Source: a bacterium UBP12_UBA5184 (GTDB lineage: Bacteria; Vulcanimicrobiota; Vulcanimicrobiia; Vulcanimicrobiales; Vulcanimicrobiaceae). Taken from it: 5,095 nucleotides of DNA. The stretch's first letter is position 1. The number at the start of each line of letters is the position of its first letter. Made by a program: the position numbers and the translations under genes. Below, piece by piece: positions 1-4,596 of this stretch. The stretch lies in contig DHWK01000131.1 of NCBI GenBank assembly GCA_002413145.1, positions 1 through 5,095 on the forward strand. Direction: 5' to 3'. The notes beneath the pieces were generated by a model, which worked only from the letters and a program-made list of their open reading frames with translations, did not search any database and was not told where the DNA came from.

Positions 1-1011
1 CTTGCCCTTGCCGTCGACGATCGTGGTTTCTTCCTTGGTGATCTTGACCGTCTTGGCTTGACCGAGCAGATCCGGCGTGACTTTGTCGAGCTTGAGGCCG
101 AGTTCTTCGGAGACGACGGTCGCGCCGGTGAGGGTCGCGATGTCCTTGAGCATCTCCTTACGGCGATCGCCGAAGCCCGGCGCCTTCACCGCAACCGTCG
201 TGAACGTGCCGCGCAGCTTGTTGACGACCATCGTCGCGAGCGCTTCACCTTCGACGTCTTCGGAGATGATGAGCAGCGGCTTCTGGACCTGGACGATCTT
301 CTCGAGCAGCGGCAGAATGTCGGCGATCGCCGAAATCTTGCGCTCGGTTACCAGGATGTAAGGATCGGTCAGCGTCGCTTCCATCCGCTCCGAGTCGGTC
401 ACCATATACGGCGAGATGTAGCCCTTGTCGAACTGCATGCCGTCTTTGGTCTCGACGTCGGTTTTGGTGGTCTTCGACTCTTCGACGGTGATGACGCCGT
501 CTTTGCCGACCGCTTTCATCGCCTCGGAGATCAGTTTGCCGATCTCTTCGTCGTTGGCCGAGATCGACGCGACCTGCGCGATCTTCTCCGGCGTGTCGAC
601 CTTTTGGACCAGTTTCTCCATCTCGGTGACGGTCATCTCGACCGCTTTGTCGATGCCCTTTTTGATGAGCAGCGGGTTCGAGCCGGCCGTGACGTTGCGC
701 AGGCCTTCGCGTATGATCGCTTGCGCGAGCACCGTCGCGGTGGTCGTGCCGTCTCCGGCGATGTCGTTGGTCTTGGATGCGACTTCTTTTACGAGCTGCG
801 CGCCCATGTTCTCGAACGCGTTCGAGAGTTCGATTTCCTTTGCGATGGTCACGCCGTCGTTGGTGATCGTCGGCGAGCCAAATTTCTTGTCGAGGACGAC
901 GTTGCGTCCTTTGGGACCGAGCGTCACGCGGACGGCGTCGGCGAGGATGTTCGCTCCACGCTCGAGGGCGCGGCGGGCGGATTCGTCAAAAACGAGTTCT
1001 TTTGCAGCCAT
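1..1011 (-). CDS. groEL: 60 kDa chaperonin GroEL, 3' end cut by window edge
   Basis: This is the large subunit of the cytosolic GroEL/GroES folding machine, a double-ring ATPase that encloses unfolded proteins. The visible 337 codons run in frame to the left edge. They start MAAKELVFDESARRALERG and include GPKGRNVVLD (residues 32-41), TNDGVTIAKEIEL (50-62) and AGDGTTTATVLAQ (85-97). Asp52 and Asp87, which bind and hydrolyse ATP in E. coli GroEL, fall at the same numbers. The apical domain shows KGYISPYMVTD (196-206) and KAPGFGDRRKEML. About 200 C-terminal residues, including the third catalytic Asp and any C-terminal tail, lie outside the window. The ATG at 1009-1011 follows the groES stop by 2 bases, with a GGAG (1022-1025) inside the end of groES as its likely ribosome site. 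I see no missing motif, and the identification is secure. Confidence 0.98.
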   Translation of the reverse strand, partial: MAAKELVFDESARRALERGANILADAVRVTLGPKGRNVVLDKKFGSPTITNDGVTIAKEIELSNAFENMGAQLVKEVASKTNDIAGDGTTTATVLAQAIIREGLRNVTAGSNPLLIKKGIDKAVEMTVTEMEKLVQKVDTPEKIAQVASISANDEEIGKLISEAMKAVGKDGVITVEESKTTKTDVETKDGMQFDKGYISPYMVTDSERMEATLTDPYILVTERKISAIADILPLLEKIVQVQKPLLIISEDVEGEALATMVVNKLRGTFTTVAVKAPGFGDRRKEMLKDIATLTGATVVSEELGLKLDKVTPDLLGQAKTVKITKEETTIVDGKGK

Positions 1012-1013
1012 GA

Positions 1014-1328
1014 TTATTTAACTCCGGCGAGGACTTTAGTGTCGGTAAAGATCGCCAGAACGTCCTTTTCCGAGATGATGAGGTATTCAGTTCCTTCGAG
1101 CTTGATTTCGGAACCTGAATACTTCGAGTAAATGATGCGGTCGCCGACCTTCACGTCCATCGACAGTTTGGTACCGTTGTCGAGGGTGCGGCCGGACCCG
1201 ATCGCCAGGACTTTGCCTTCCTGGGGTTTTTCTTTGGCGGTGTCGGGCAAGAAGACGCCTCCGGCGCTCTTTTCAGCCTGCTCGACGTGTTCGACGACCA
1301 GACGATCGCCTAAGGGCCTGAGATTCAC
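1014..1328 (-). CDS. groES: 10 kDa co-chaperonin GroES
   Basis: This is the lid of the GroEL chamber, forming a seven-subunit dome. From the GTG at 1326-1328 the protein has 104 residues, close to the usual 95-105, and begins MNLRPLGDRLVVEHVE, the classic GroES N-terminus. The mobile loop that docks on GroEL is around residues 17-33, with the hydrophobic triplet Val25-Phe26-Leu27 after SAGG. The roof loop region (GSGRTLDNGTKL) and the conserved VGDRIIYSKYSGSEIKLEGTEY segment follow. The frame stays open upstream to an ATG-like start at 1391, but that would add 21 atypical residues and run through the CIRCE operator. The GTG has a strong GGAGGT at 1337-1342, 8 bases away, so I chose it. It is co-transcribed with groEL, with a 2-base gap. 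Confidence 0.97.
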   Translation of the reverse strand: MNLRPLGDRLVVEHVEQAEKSAGGVFLPDTAKEKPQEGKVLAIGSGRTLDNGTKLSMDVKVGDRIIYSKYSGSEIKLEGTEYLIISEKDVLAIFTDTKVLAGVK

Positions 1329-1336
1329 TGATGAAG

Positions 1337-1342
1337 ACCTCC
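1337..1342 (-). promoter_or_regulatory. Strong Shine-Dalgarno of groES
   Basis: The minus strand reads GGAGGT, 8 bases before the GTG start of groES. It decides the start codon: the upstream in-frame start near 1391 has no comparable site and lies inside the operator. Confidence 0.85.
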
Positions 1343-1375
1343 ACAGATCTTTGTTTTTTGGGTCCAAATGGAGCT

Positions 1376-1402
1376 TTAGCACTCTTGGCAAGTAAGTGCC
1401 AG
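1376..1402. promoter_or_regulatory. CIRCE operator 1 (HrcA binding site), start of groESL leader
   Basis: The plus strand reads TTAGCACTC (1376-1384), nine bases, then AAGTGCCAG (1394-1402). The CIRCE consensus is TTAGCACTC-N9-GAGTGCTAA. The left arm matches 9/9, the right arm 6/9, and the spacer is exactly nine. CIRCE is the operator of the heat-shock repressor HrcA. Its place just downstream of the predicted transcription start, in the groES leader, is the usual one. HrcA itself is not in the window. Confidence 0.88.
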
Positions 1403-1411
1403 CAAGATCGA

Positions 1412-1440
1412 ATGTTAGCAGACTGCCGGTACGAGTGCAA
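1412..1440 (-). promoter_or_regulatory. Putative groESL promoter (sigma-70 type, extended -10)
   Basis: On the minus strand TTGCAC (1440-1435) is a possible -35 and TAACAT (1417-1412) a possible -10, separated by 17 bases. TG one base before the -10 (1420-1419) makes an extended -10. The -10 matches TATAAT at 4/6 and the -35 matches TTGACA at 3/6, so the extended -10 and ideal spacing carry the call. Transcription would begin near 1403-1408, directly before CIRCE operator 1. Confidence 0.55.
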
Positions 1441-1441
1441 G
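1415..1441. promoter_or_regulatory. CIRCE-like operator 2, overlapping the groESL promoter
   Basis: The plus strand reads TTAGCAGAC (1415-1423), nine bases, then GAGTGCAAG (1433-1441). Each arm matches the CIRCE consensus 7/9, 14/18 in all, again with an exact nine-base spacer. It lies 39 bp upstream of operator 1 and covers the proposed -35 and most of the -10. HrcA bound here would compete with RNA polymerase. The match is weaker than in operator 1, so function is inferred from spacing and place. Confidence 0.62.
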
Positions 1442-1460
1442 TACGATTGCGCTACGGGAA

Positions 1461-1489
1461 GCGCTAGCCCGCTTAGCCGACGCTAGCGC
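1461..1489. terminator. Hairpin after the CGNR gene, candidate terminator
   Basis: GCGCTAGC (1461-1468) and GCTAGCGC (1482-1489) form a perfect 8-bp inverted repeat around a 13-base loop. It lies just after the minus-strand CGNR stop and before the groESL promoter, where a terminator would insulate groESL. No long T-run follows on either strand, so an intrinsic terminator is uncertain. Confidence 0.4.
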
Positions 1490-1501
1490 CGCTCGAGCGG
1501 C
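1488..1501. repeat. 14-bp perfect palindrome at the CGNR stop codon
   Basis: GCCGCTCGAGCGGC is fully palindromic and could fold as a 5-bp stem with a TCGA loop. It ends two bases from the CGNR stop (TAA at 1503-1505 on the minus strand). It shares bases 1488-1489 with the neighbouring hairpin, so the two complete stems could not both form in one RNA. Confidence 0.5.
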
Positions 1502-1502
1502 C

Positions 1503-1943
1503 TTAGGGGGTCGGAAGCGGCGCTCGGCGGCGCTTGGCGGCGGCCTTGGTCGCGCGCTCGCGATAGCGGCGGACCTTATCGCGGTTTCCGCAGACTGCGG
1601 GGCTGCACCAGCGTGAATGCAGGTTCTTCGAGCGGTCGTAGTACGCCCAAAGACAGGTCTCGGCGGCACAGATTTTGAGGCGATCCCAGGTTCCGTCGTG
1701 CATCGCCTCGTGGACCTCGCCAAGAATGCGTCCCACGCCGCCCGCGAACCCCGGAGCGGCCGGCACCAACCGGCTGCGGCGCGCCCGGGGCTCGAACTCG
1801 AGGCCGAACTTGGCTCGCTCGGCGGCTCGTTTGAGGAGTTCGAAATCGATCGGCAGGTCGAGGCCGTTGTTCCGCGCGGCCAAACCGCGCAGCGCCTCCC
1901 TGAGCGCGCGCAATTGGGCGGCTTCCCCGGCCGTGAGCCTCAT
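1503..1943 (-). CDS. CGNR zinc-finger (ABATE-domain) protein, N-terminally truncated
   Basis: Members of this family are putative nucleic-acid-binding regulators with an N-terminal ABATE domain and a C-terminal CGNR zinc finger; their ligands are mostly unknown. From the ATG at 1943 the protein has 146 residues. Residues 1-27 (LTAGEAAQLRALREALRGLAARNNG) match the middle of an ABATE domain. The finger is complete: Cys92, Cys97, Cys113 and Cys118 in the pattern C-x4-C-x15-C-x4-C, with CGNR at 118-121, then a basic tail rich in Arg and Lys. Usual members have about 45-60 more N-terminal residues, including a conserved FVNT-like start, and these are absent. The frame stays open to TTG starts at 2033 and 2024, but that sequence runs antisense into a TonB domain. 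The ATG has no clear ribosome site. It is probably a 5'-truncated gene that may no longer be functional; the family call itself is firm. Confidence 0.8.
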   Translation of the reverse strand: MRLTAGEAAQLRALREALRGLAARNNGLDLPIDFELLKRAAERAKFGLEFEPRARRSRLVPAAPGFAGGVGRILGEVHEAMHDGTWDRLKICAAETCLWAYYDRSKNLHSRWCSPAVCGNRDKVRRYRERATKAAAKRRRAPLPTP

Positions 1944-1975
1944 GTGCGGCGGCCGACAGCGATGCGCGCCTAACG

Positions 1976-2221
1976 CGCGCAGTACGTCCGGTTCGCCCCA
2001 CGATCGCGGTCGCTCAGGGCGCAACCGGCACAACCATCGTCGAGGTTACGCTCTTGGCGAGCGGTCGCGTCACCACGGCGCGCGTCGTCGAAACGAGCGG
2101 AAACAAGTGGCTCGATCGCGAGGCGCTGGACGCGGCCCGCGGGTCGACCTTTGCTCCGGCGCTCCACGAATGCGAGCCGATCGGCGGATCGTATCGTCTC
2201 GCGATCGACTTTCCCGAGTAA
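1976..2221 (+). pseudogene. TonB C-terminal domain remnant without a start codon
   Basis: This plus-strand frame ends at TAA 2219-2221 and translates as a TonB C-terminal domain: an AQGATGTTIVEVTLLASG strand, ARVVETSGNKWLDREALDAA, then FAPALHECEPIGGSYRLAIDF. The matching family features are a V-x-V strand, a G-x-V turn, an S-S/T-G-x-x-x-L-D-x-x-A-L helix and a closing beta strand after P-x-x-G-x-Y. In TonB-type proteins this domain sits in the periplasm after an N-terminal membrane anchor or signal. Here there is none. The frame has a stop at 1934-1936 and no ATG, GTG or TTG before a TTG inside the domain (2054). The other two plus frames upstream show no TonB-like N-terminus. I read it as a 5'-truncated remnant; the left limit given is where similarity seems to fade. 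Confidence 0.6.
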
Positions 2222-2267
2222 CGCCGCAATAATCCGCCACCCCAGAACAATCGAAAGAAGACTCCAA

Positions 2268-2456
2268 GTGTACGAAGACCTCCTCTCCAGCGAAGCTCGC
2301 CAGCGCATCGCGCGCATCCAACGCGAGGCCGCATTCTACCGCGATGCGATCGACGACTTGCCGCTCCACTTCGGATCGCGCGCTATGCTCGGCAGGGCTC
2401 GGCGCATCCTTGCGGCGGGGCTCAACCGGCTCGCTAGCGCAATCGCCCCGAACTAG
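2268..2456 (+). CDS. Small hypothetical protein, 62 residues
   Basis: I do not recognise this family. The GTG at 2268 gives MYEDLLSSEARQRIARIQRE, a plausible N-terminus with an amphipathic helix over about residues 5-28. A second basic helical stretch follows (about 38-60, GRARRILAAGLNRLASAI). There is no cysteine, signal peptide or clear membrane segment. A purine-rich AAGAAGA (2255-2261) precedes the GTG by about 6 bases and could serve as ribosome site. The frame is open further upstream to 2151, but there it crosses the TonB domain in another frame and is arginine-rich, so I start at GTG. The last 23 bases overlap the 3' end of the convergent membrane-protein gene. Reality as a gene is moderately likely from its composition and start context. 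Confidence 0.5.
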   Translation: MYEDLLSSEARQRIARIQREAAFYRDAIDDLPLHFGSRAMLGRARRILAAGLNRLASAIAPN

Positions 2457-2823
2457 CGACGTAGACGCTGTTCGCGAAGTGCCGCAGTGGATCGACCAGA
2501 TGCTGGAAGACCCACAGCTGGGGGGCGTCGGGATCCCCAAGCCCGCTGATCTTCAAACTCGAATAGGCCGCCAGCGCGAGTGCGCAGAGTACCGAGACCG
2601 TTCGGATCGCTCCGTCGGTCTCGCTGCGTATTGCCGGCAATAGCATCGCGCCCATCAACAGGAGCAAGGCGAGAAAGCGCGCCGGCGCACGCCAGGATTC
2701 GTCCCAGAGCGGACCGCCGGGGATAGCGGCGATCCAGTGAATGGTCGCGTAGCCGGCGAGCGCGACGATATAGGCGATCACCATCATCGCCGTATAGCCC
2801 GCTAGACGTGCGAACCAACCCAC
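2434..2823 (-). CDS. Small membrane protein, unrecognised (three predicted helices)
   Basis: The 129-residue protein starts at GTG 2821-2823, with GAAGG (2831-2835) 7 bases upstream. Three hydrophobic stretches, at about residues 8-32, 48-65 and 72-92, look like membrane helices. The loop between the first two (GGPLWDESWRAPARF) is polar and tryptophan-rich. The C-terminal 35 residues (GDPDAPQLWVFQHLVDPLRHF) are soluble or membrane-peripheral. I recognise no catalytic motif and no family, so no function is assigned. It diverges from the four-helix membrane-protein gene and converges with the 62-residue gene, overlapping it by 23 bp. Confidence 0.72.
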   Translation of the reverse strand: MGWFARLAGYTAMMVIAYIVALAGYATIHWIAAIPGGPLWDESWRAPARFLALLLLMGAMLLPAIRSETDGAIRTVSVLCALALAAYSSLKISGLGDPDAPQLWVFQHLVDPLRHFANSVYVASSGRLR

Positions 2824-2830
2824 ACCCTTA

Positions 2831-2835
2831 CCTTC
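2831..2835 (-). promoter_or_regulatory. Ribosome binding site deciding a GTG start
   Basis: The minus strand reads GAAGG, 7 bases before the GTG at 2823. It supports this GTG over the internal ATG pair at residues 13-14, which lies inside the first membrane helix. Confidence 0.5.
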
Positions 2836-2843
2836 GGTGCTTT

Positions 2844-2865
2844 CCGTTCACAGGTTCACGAACGG
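2844..2865. repeat. Inverted repeat in the divergent intergenic region
   Basis: CCGTTC (2844-2849) and GAACGG (2860-2865) form a 6-bp inverted repeat around ten bases. GTTCAC also occurs twice in direct orientation (2846-2851 and 2854-2859). It lies between two divergent membrane-protein genes, 21 bases from the minus-strand start. A regulator site is possible but is not shown by sequence alone. Confidence 0.35.
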
Positions 2866-2916
2866 ACGCAAAACCGTCAGCCGAGTCACGCCTCCCAAGC
2901 GAGGTTGCCGGCCGAG

Positions 2917-2934
2917 GCCGCCAGGCGGGGCGGC
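2917..2934 (+). repeat. GC-rich hairpin before the four-helix membrane-protein start
   Basis: GCCGCC (2917-2922) and GGCGGC (2929-2934) can pair around a six-base loop, ending 16 bases before the ATG at 2951. No Shine-Dalgarno is visible for that ATG. The stem could affect translation of the membrane-protein gene, but such short stems are common at this GC content. Confidence 0.25.
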
Positions 2935-2950
2935 GTCGAACGCAGCCCAC

Positions 2951-3418
2951 ATGGTCGAAAATACGGCGATTCGGTCGCGCATCTCAACCGGCGTGATCGC
3001 CGGTCTCGCCGGCGGGGTACTGATCGAAGCGGCCTCGTTTGCCGCAATTTTCGTCATGACGGGGACGCTCGACGTCATACGGGAGTTTCAACTCACTGCG
3101 GCGGAGCTGATCGGAAAAAGCGCGCTTGCGAATCCGCAAGCCGCCTGGCTCGGTATCGCCGTCCACTTTGCGATCAGCGTCGCATGGGGAATCGGCTACG
3201 TCTACGTCGCGGAGCAGCGTCCGCAGCTCTACGCCCGACCGATCATCTCCGGGTTTGCCTACGGCGTCGCCGTCTATCTGCTGATGCTCTTGCTCGACCT
3301 CGCGACCGGCGTCACAAACGCTCCCGAATTGTCGTCGCTCGGCAACGCGCTCGTCGCTTATACGTTCTTCTTCGGAATACCGATCGCGCTGATCGCACGC
3401 GCGCGGCGCGAGAGATGA
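2951..3418 (+). CDS. Four-helix membrane protein of unknown function, coupled to alr
   Basis: From the ATG at 2951 the protein has 155 residues and four hydrophobic segments, at about 12-37, 64-87, 96-120 and 130-150. The N-terminus (MVENTAIRSRIST) is short and basic, and the C-terminus ends in ARARRER. By the positive-inside rule both ends would be cytoplasmic. Helices are rich in Gly and Ala (GVIAGLAGGVLIEAASF, SGFAYGVAVYLLMLLLDL). I know no family that fits with confidence. The frame is open 38 codons further upstream, but that part is Arg/Pro-rich and unlike a protein N-terminus. The stop TGA (3416-3418) overlaps the alr ATG (3415-3417) as ATGA, so the two are probably translated from one message. 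This suggests a link with D-alanine or envelope metabolism, but only by context. Confidence 0.8.
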   Translation: MVENTAIRSRISTGVIAGLAGGVLIEAASFAAIFVMTGTLDVIREFQLTAAELIGKSALANPQAAWLGIAVHFAISVAWGIGYVYVAEQRPQLYARPIISGFAYGVAVYLLMLLLDLATGVTNAPELSSLGNALVAYTFFFGIPIALIARARRER

Positions 3419-4596
3419 TCGCCGACCTCACGATCGATCTCGGTGCCCTCCGAACGAACGCGCGACGCCTCGCAGCCCTCGTCAAACCGGCGCGCTACGC
3501 CGCGGTCGTCAAAGCCAATGCGTACGGCCACGGCCTCGCCCCGGTCGCACGCGCGCTCGACGACCTGGTCGATATGTTCTGCGTCTATCGCGCCGGCGAA
3601 GCGATCGCGTTGCGGGAAGCCGGCATTCGCGCGCCGCTGCTCGTCATGGGGCCGGTCGCGCCGAGCGAGCTCCCCGACGTCCTGAGGGCGGGCGCCGCCT
3701 TGACGCTGTGGGATGCCGGAGCGTTTCGGGGTGACGTGGCGCGGGTCGCGCGCGCGCGCGGCAGCCGCTTTCCCGTTCACGCAAAAATCGACACGGGGGT
3801 CGCGCGGCTCGGATTCGAACCGAGCGCTGCGGGCGGCGCTCTCTCGGCGCTGCTCGCCGACGACGGCCTGGATCTGTGCGGCGTCTACACCCATCTCGCC
3901 GCCGCCGAAGAGCTCGAGGCGTCCTACACGCTGGGACAGCTCGCGTCATTCAACGCCGCGCTCGCGCCGATCGCCGGGCTGCTGCGCGAACACCGCGTCA
4001 TGCGCCACGCGGCGGCATCGGCCGCCTCGATGCTCTTCCCGTCGCTGCGCTTGGACATGGTTCGCGCGGGGATTGCGACCTACGGCATCTGGCCGTCGCC
4101 GGAGACGCGCGACGCCGCCGGGCACGAGGTGCGCCTCGCCTCGGCGCTCAGCTGGACGACCGAACTCGTCGTGCTGCGCGATGTCGCCGCGGGACAGGCC
4201 GTCGGTTACGGCTGCACGTTCCGCACGTCGCGCGCATCGCGGATCGGCGTCCTTCCGATCGGATACGCCGAAGGCGTCCCGCGCGCGCTCTCTAACGCCG
4301 GCGAAGTCGCCGTGCACGGGCGGCGCGTGCCGCTCGTCGGCCGCATCTGCATGAATATGAGTTTCGTCGACGTCACCGGCGTCCCGGAAGCCCACGTCGG
4401 CAGCCGCGTCACGCTGGTCGGCCGCGACGGGGACGCCTGGATCGACGCGAACGAACTCGCAGCGCGAGCCGGGACGATCGGCTACGAACTGGTCGCCCGT
4501 CTCCCCGAAAGCGTTCCGCGGACGTACCTGGCCGCGCCCTCGCCCGTTCAGGACAATGCGCCGATCGCCTCCGCCAAATCGAGCGTCCCTTCGTAG
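3415..4596 (+). CDS. alr: Alanine racemase (PLP-dependent)
   Basis: This cytosolic enzyme interconverts L- and D-alanine and supplies D-alanine for peptidoglycan. It has 393 residues: a TIM barrel then a C-terminal beta domain. The PLP lysine is Lys33 in VVKANAYGHG, with Tyr37 after it. KIDTGVARLG gives Lys124 and Arg131, counterparts of Lys129 and Arg136 of the Geobacillus enzyme. His160 (YTHLA), Ser202 (HAAASAA), Arg217 (DMVRAGIATYG), the second catalytic base Tyr265 (VGYGCTF) and Tyr357 (TIGYE) are in place. Two usually conserved positions differ: Ala201 where Asn precedes the phosphate-binding Ser, and Asn314 in GRICMN where Asp is usual. The start is fixed by the ATGA overlap with the upstream membrane-protein gene. 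The family normally ends near VPRTYL (residue 372). The last 21 residues are an extra tail that overlaps the end of hisA by 49 bp. Confidence 0.96.
   Translation: MIADLTIDLGALRTNARRLAALVKPARYAAVVKANAYGHGLAPVARALDDLVDMFCVYRAGEAIALREAGIRAPLLVMGPVAPSELPDVLRAGAALTLWDAGAFRGDVARVARARGSRFPVHAKIDTGVARLGFEPSAAGGALSALLADDGLDLCGVYTHLAAAEELEASYTLGQLASFNAALAPIAGLLREHRVMRHAAASAASMLFPSLRLDMVRAGIATYGIWPSPETRDAAGHEVRLASALSWTTELVVLRDVAAGQAVGYGCTFRTSRASRIGVLPIGYAEGVPRALSNAGEVAVHGRRVPLVGRICMNMSFVDVTGVPEAHVGSRVTLVGRDGDAWIDANELAARAGTIGYELVARLPESVPRTYLAAPSPVQDNAPIASAKSSVPS

Noticed and set aside
1012..1013. Independent promoter or terminator between groES and groEL
   Set aside because: Only two bases separate the genes, and no signal is visible; they form one transcription unit.
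58..1131. Long plus-strand open frame (357 codons) opposite groEL, plus shorter ones at 77-361 and 425-1021
   Set aside because: These are antisense to a clear groEL/groES reading frame. The Arg/Asp/Phe/Leu-rich translation is what GC-rich codons give when read on the opposite strand.
1329..1391. Longer GroES starting near 1391
   Set aside because: It would add 21 residues not seen in GroES, would overlap the CIRCE operator, and would ignore the strong Shine-Dalgarno before the GTG at 1328.
1944..2033. Longer CGNR protein starting at TTG 2033 or 2024
   Set aside because: The added residues do not resemble the conserved ABATE N-terminus and are partly antisense to the TonB domain. A few residues near 1944-1975 could still belong to the ancestral gene.
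2824..2950. tRNA, riboswitch or other structured RNA in the intergenic region
   Set aside because: I looked for T-arm and anticodon-arm patterns on both strands. GGTTCACGAAC resembles a T-arm, but no acceptor or anticodon stem fits around it.
2905..3414. The alr frame stays open about 170 codons upstream of the alr ATG, suggesting an N-terminal fusion
   Set aside because: The extra part is Arg-rich shadow sequence lying over the four-helix membrane-protein gene in another frame. Alr similarity begins at the ATG at 3415.
3358..4412. Minus-strand open frames opposite alr (for example 3358-3894 and 3946-4395)
   Set aside because: They are antisense shadows of a well-conserved gene, with Arg/Ala-rich composition and no domain features.
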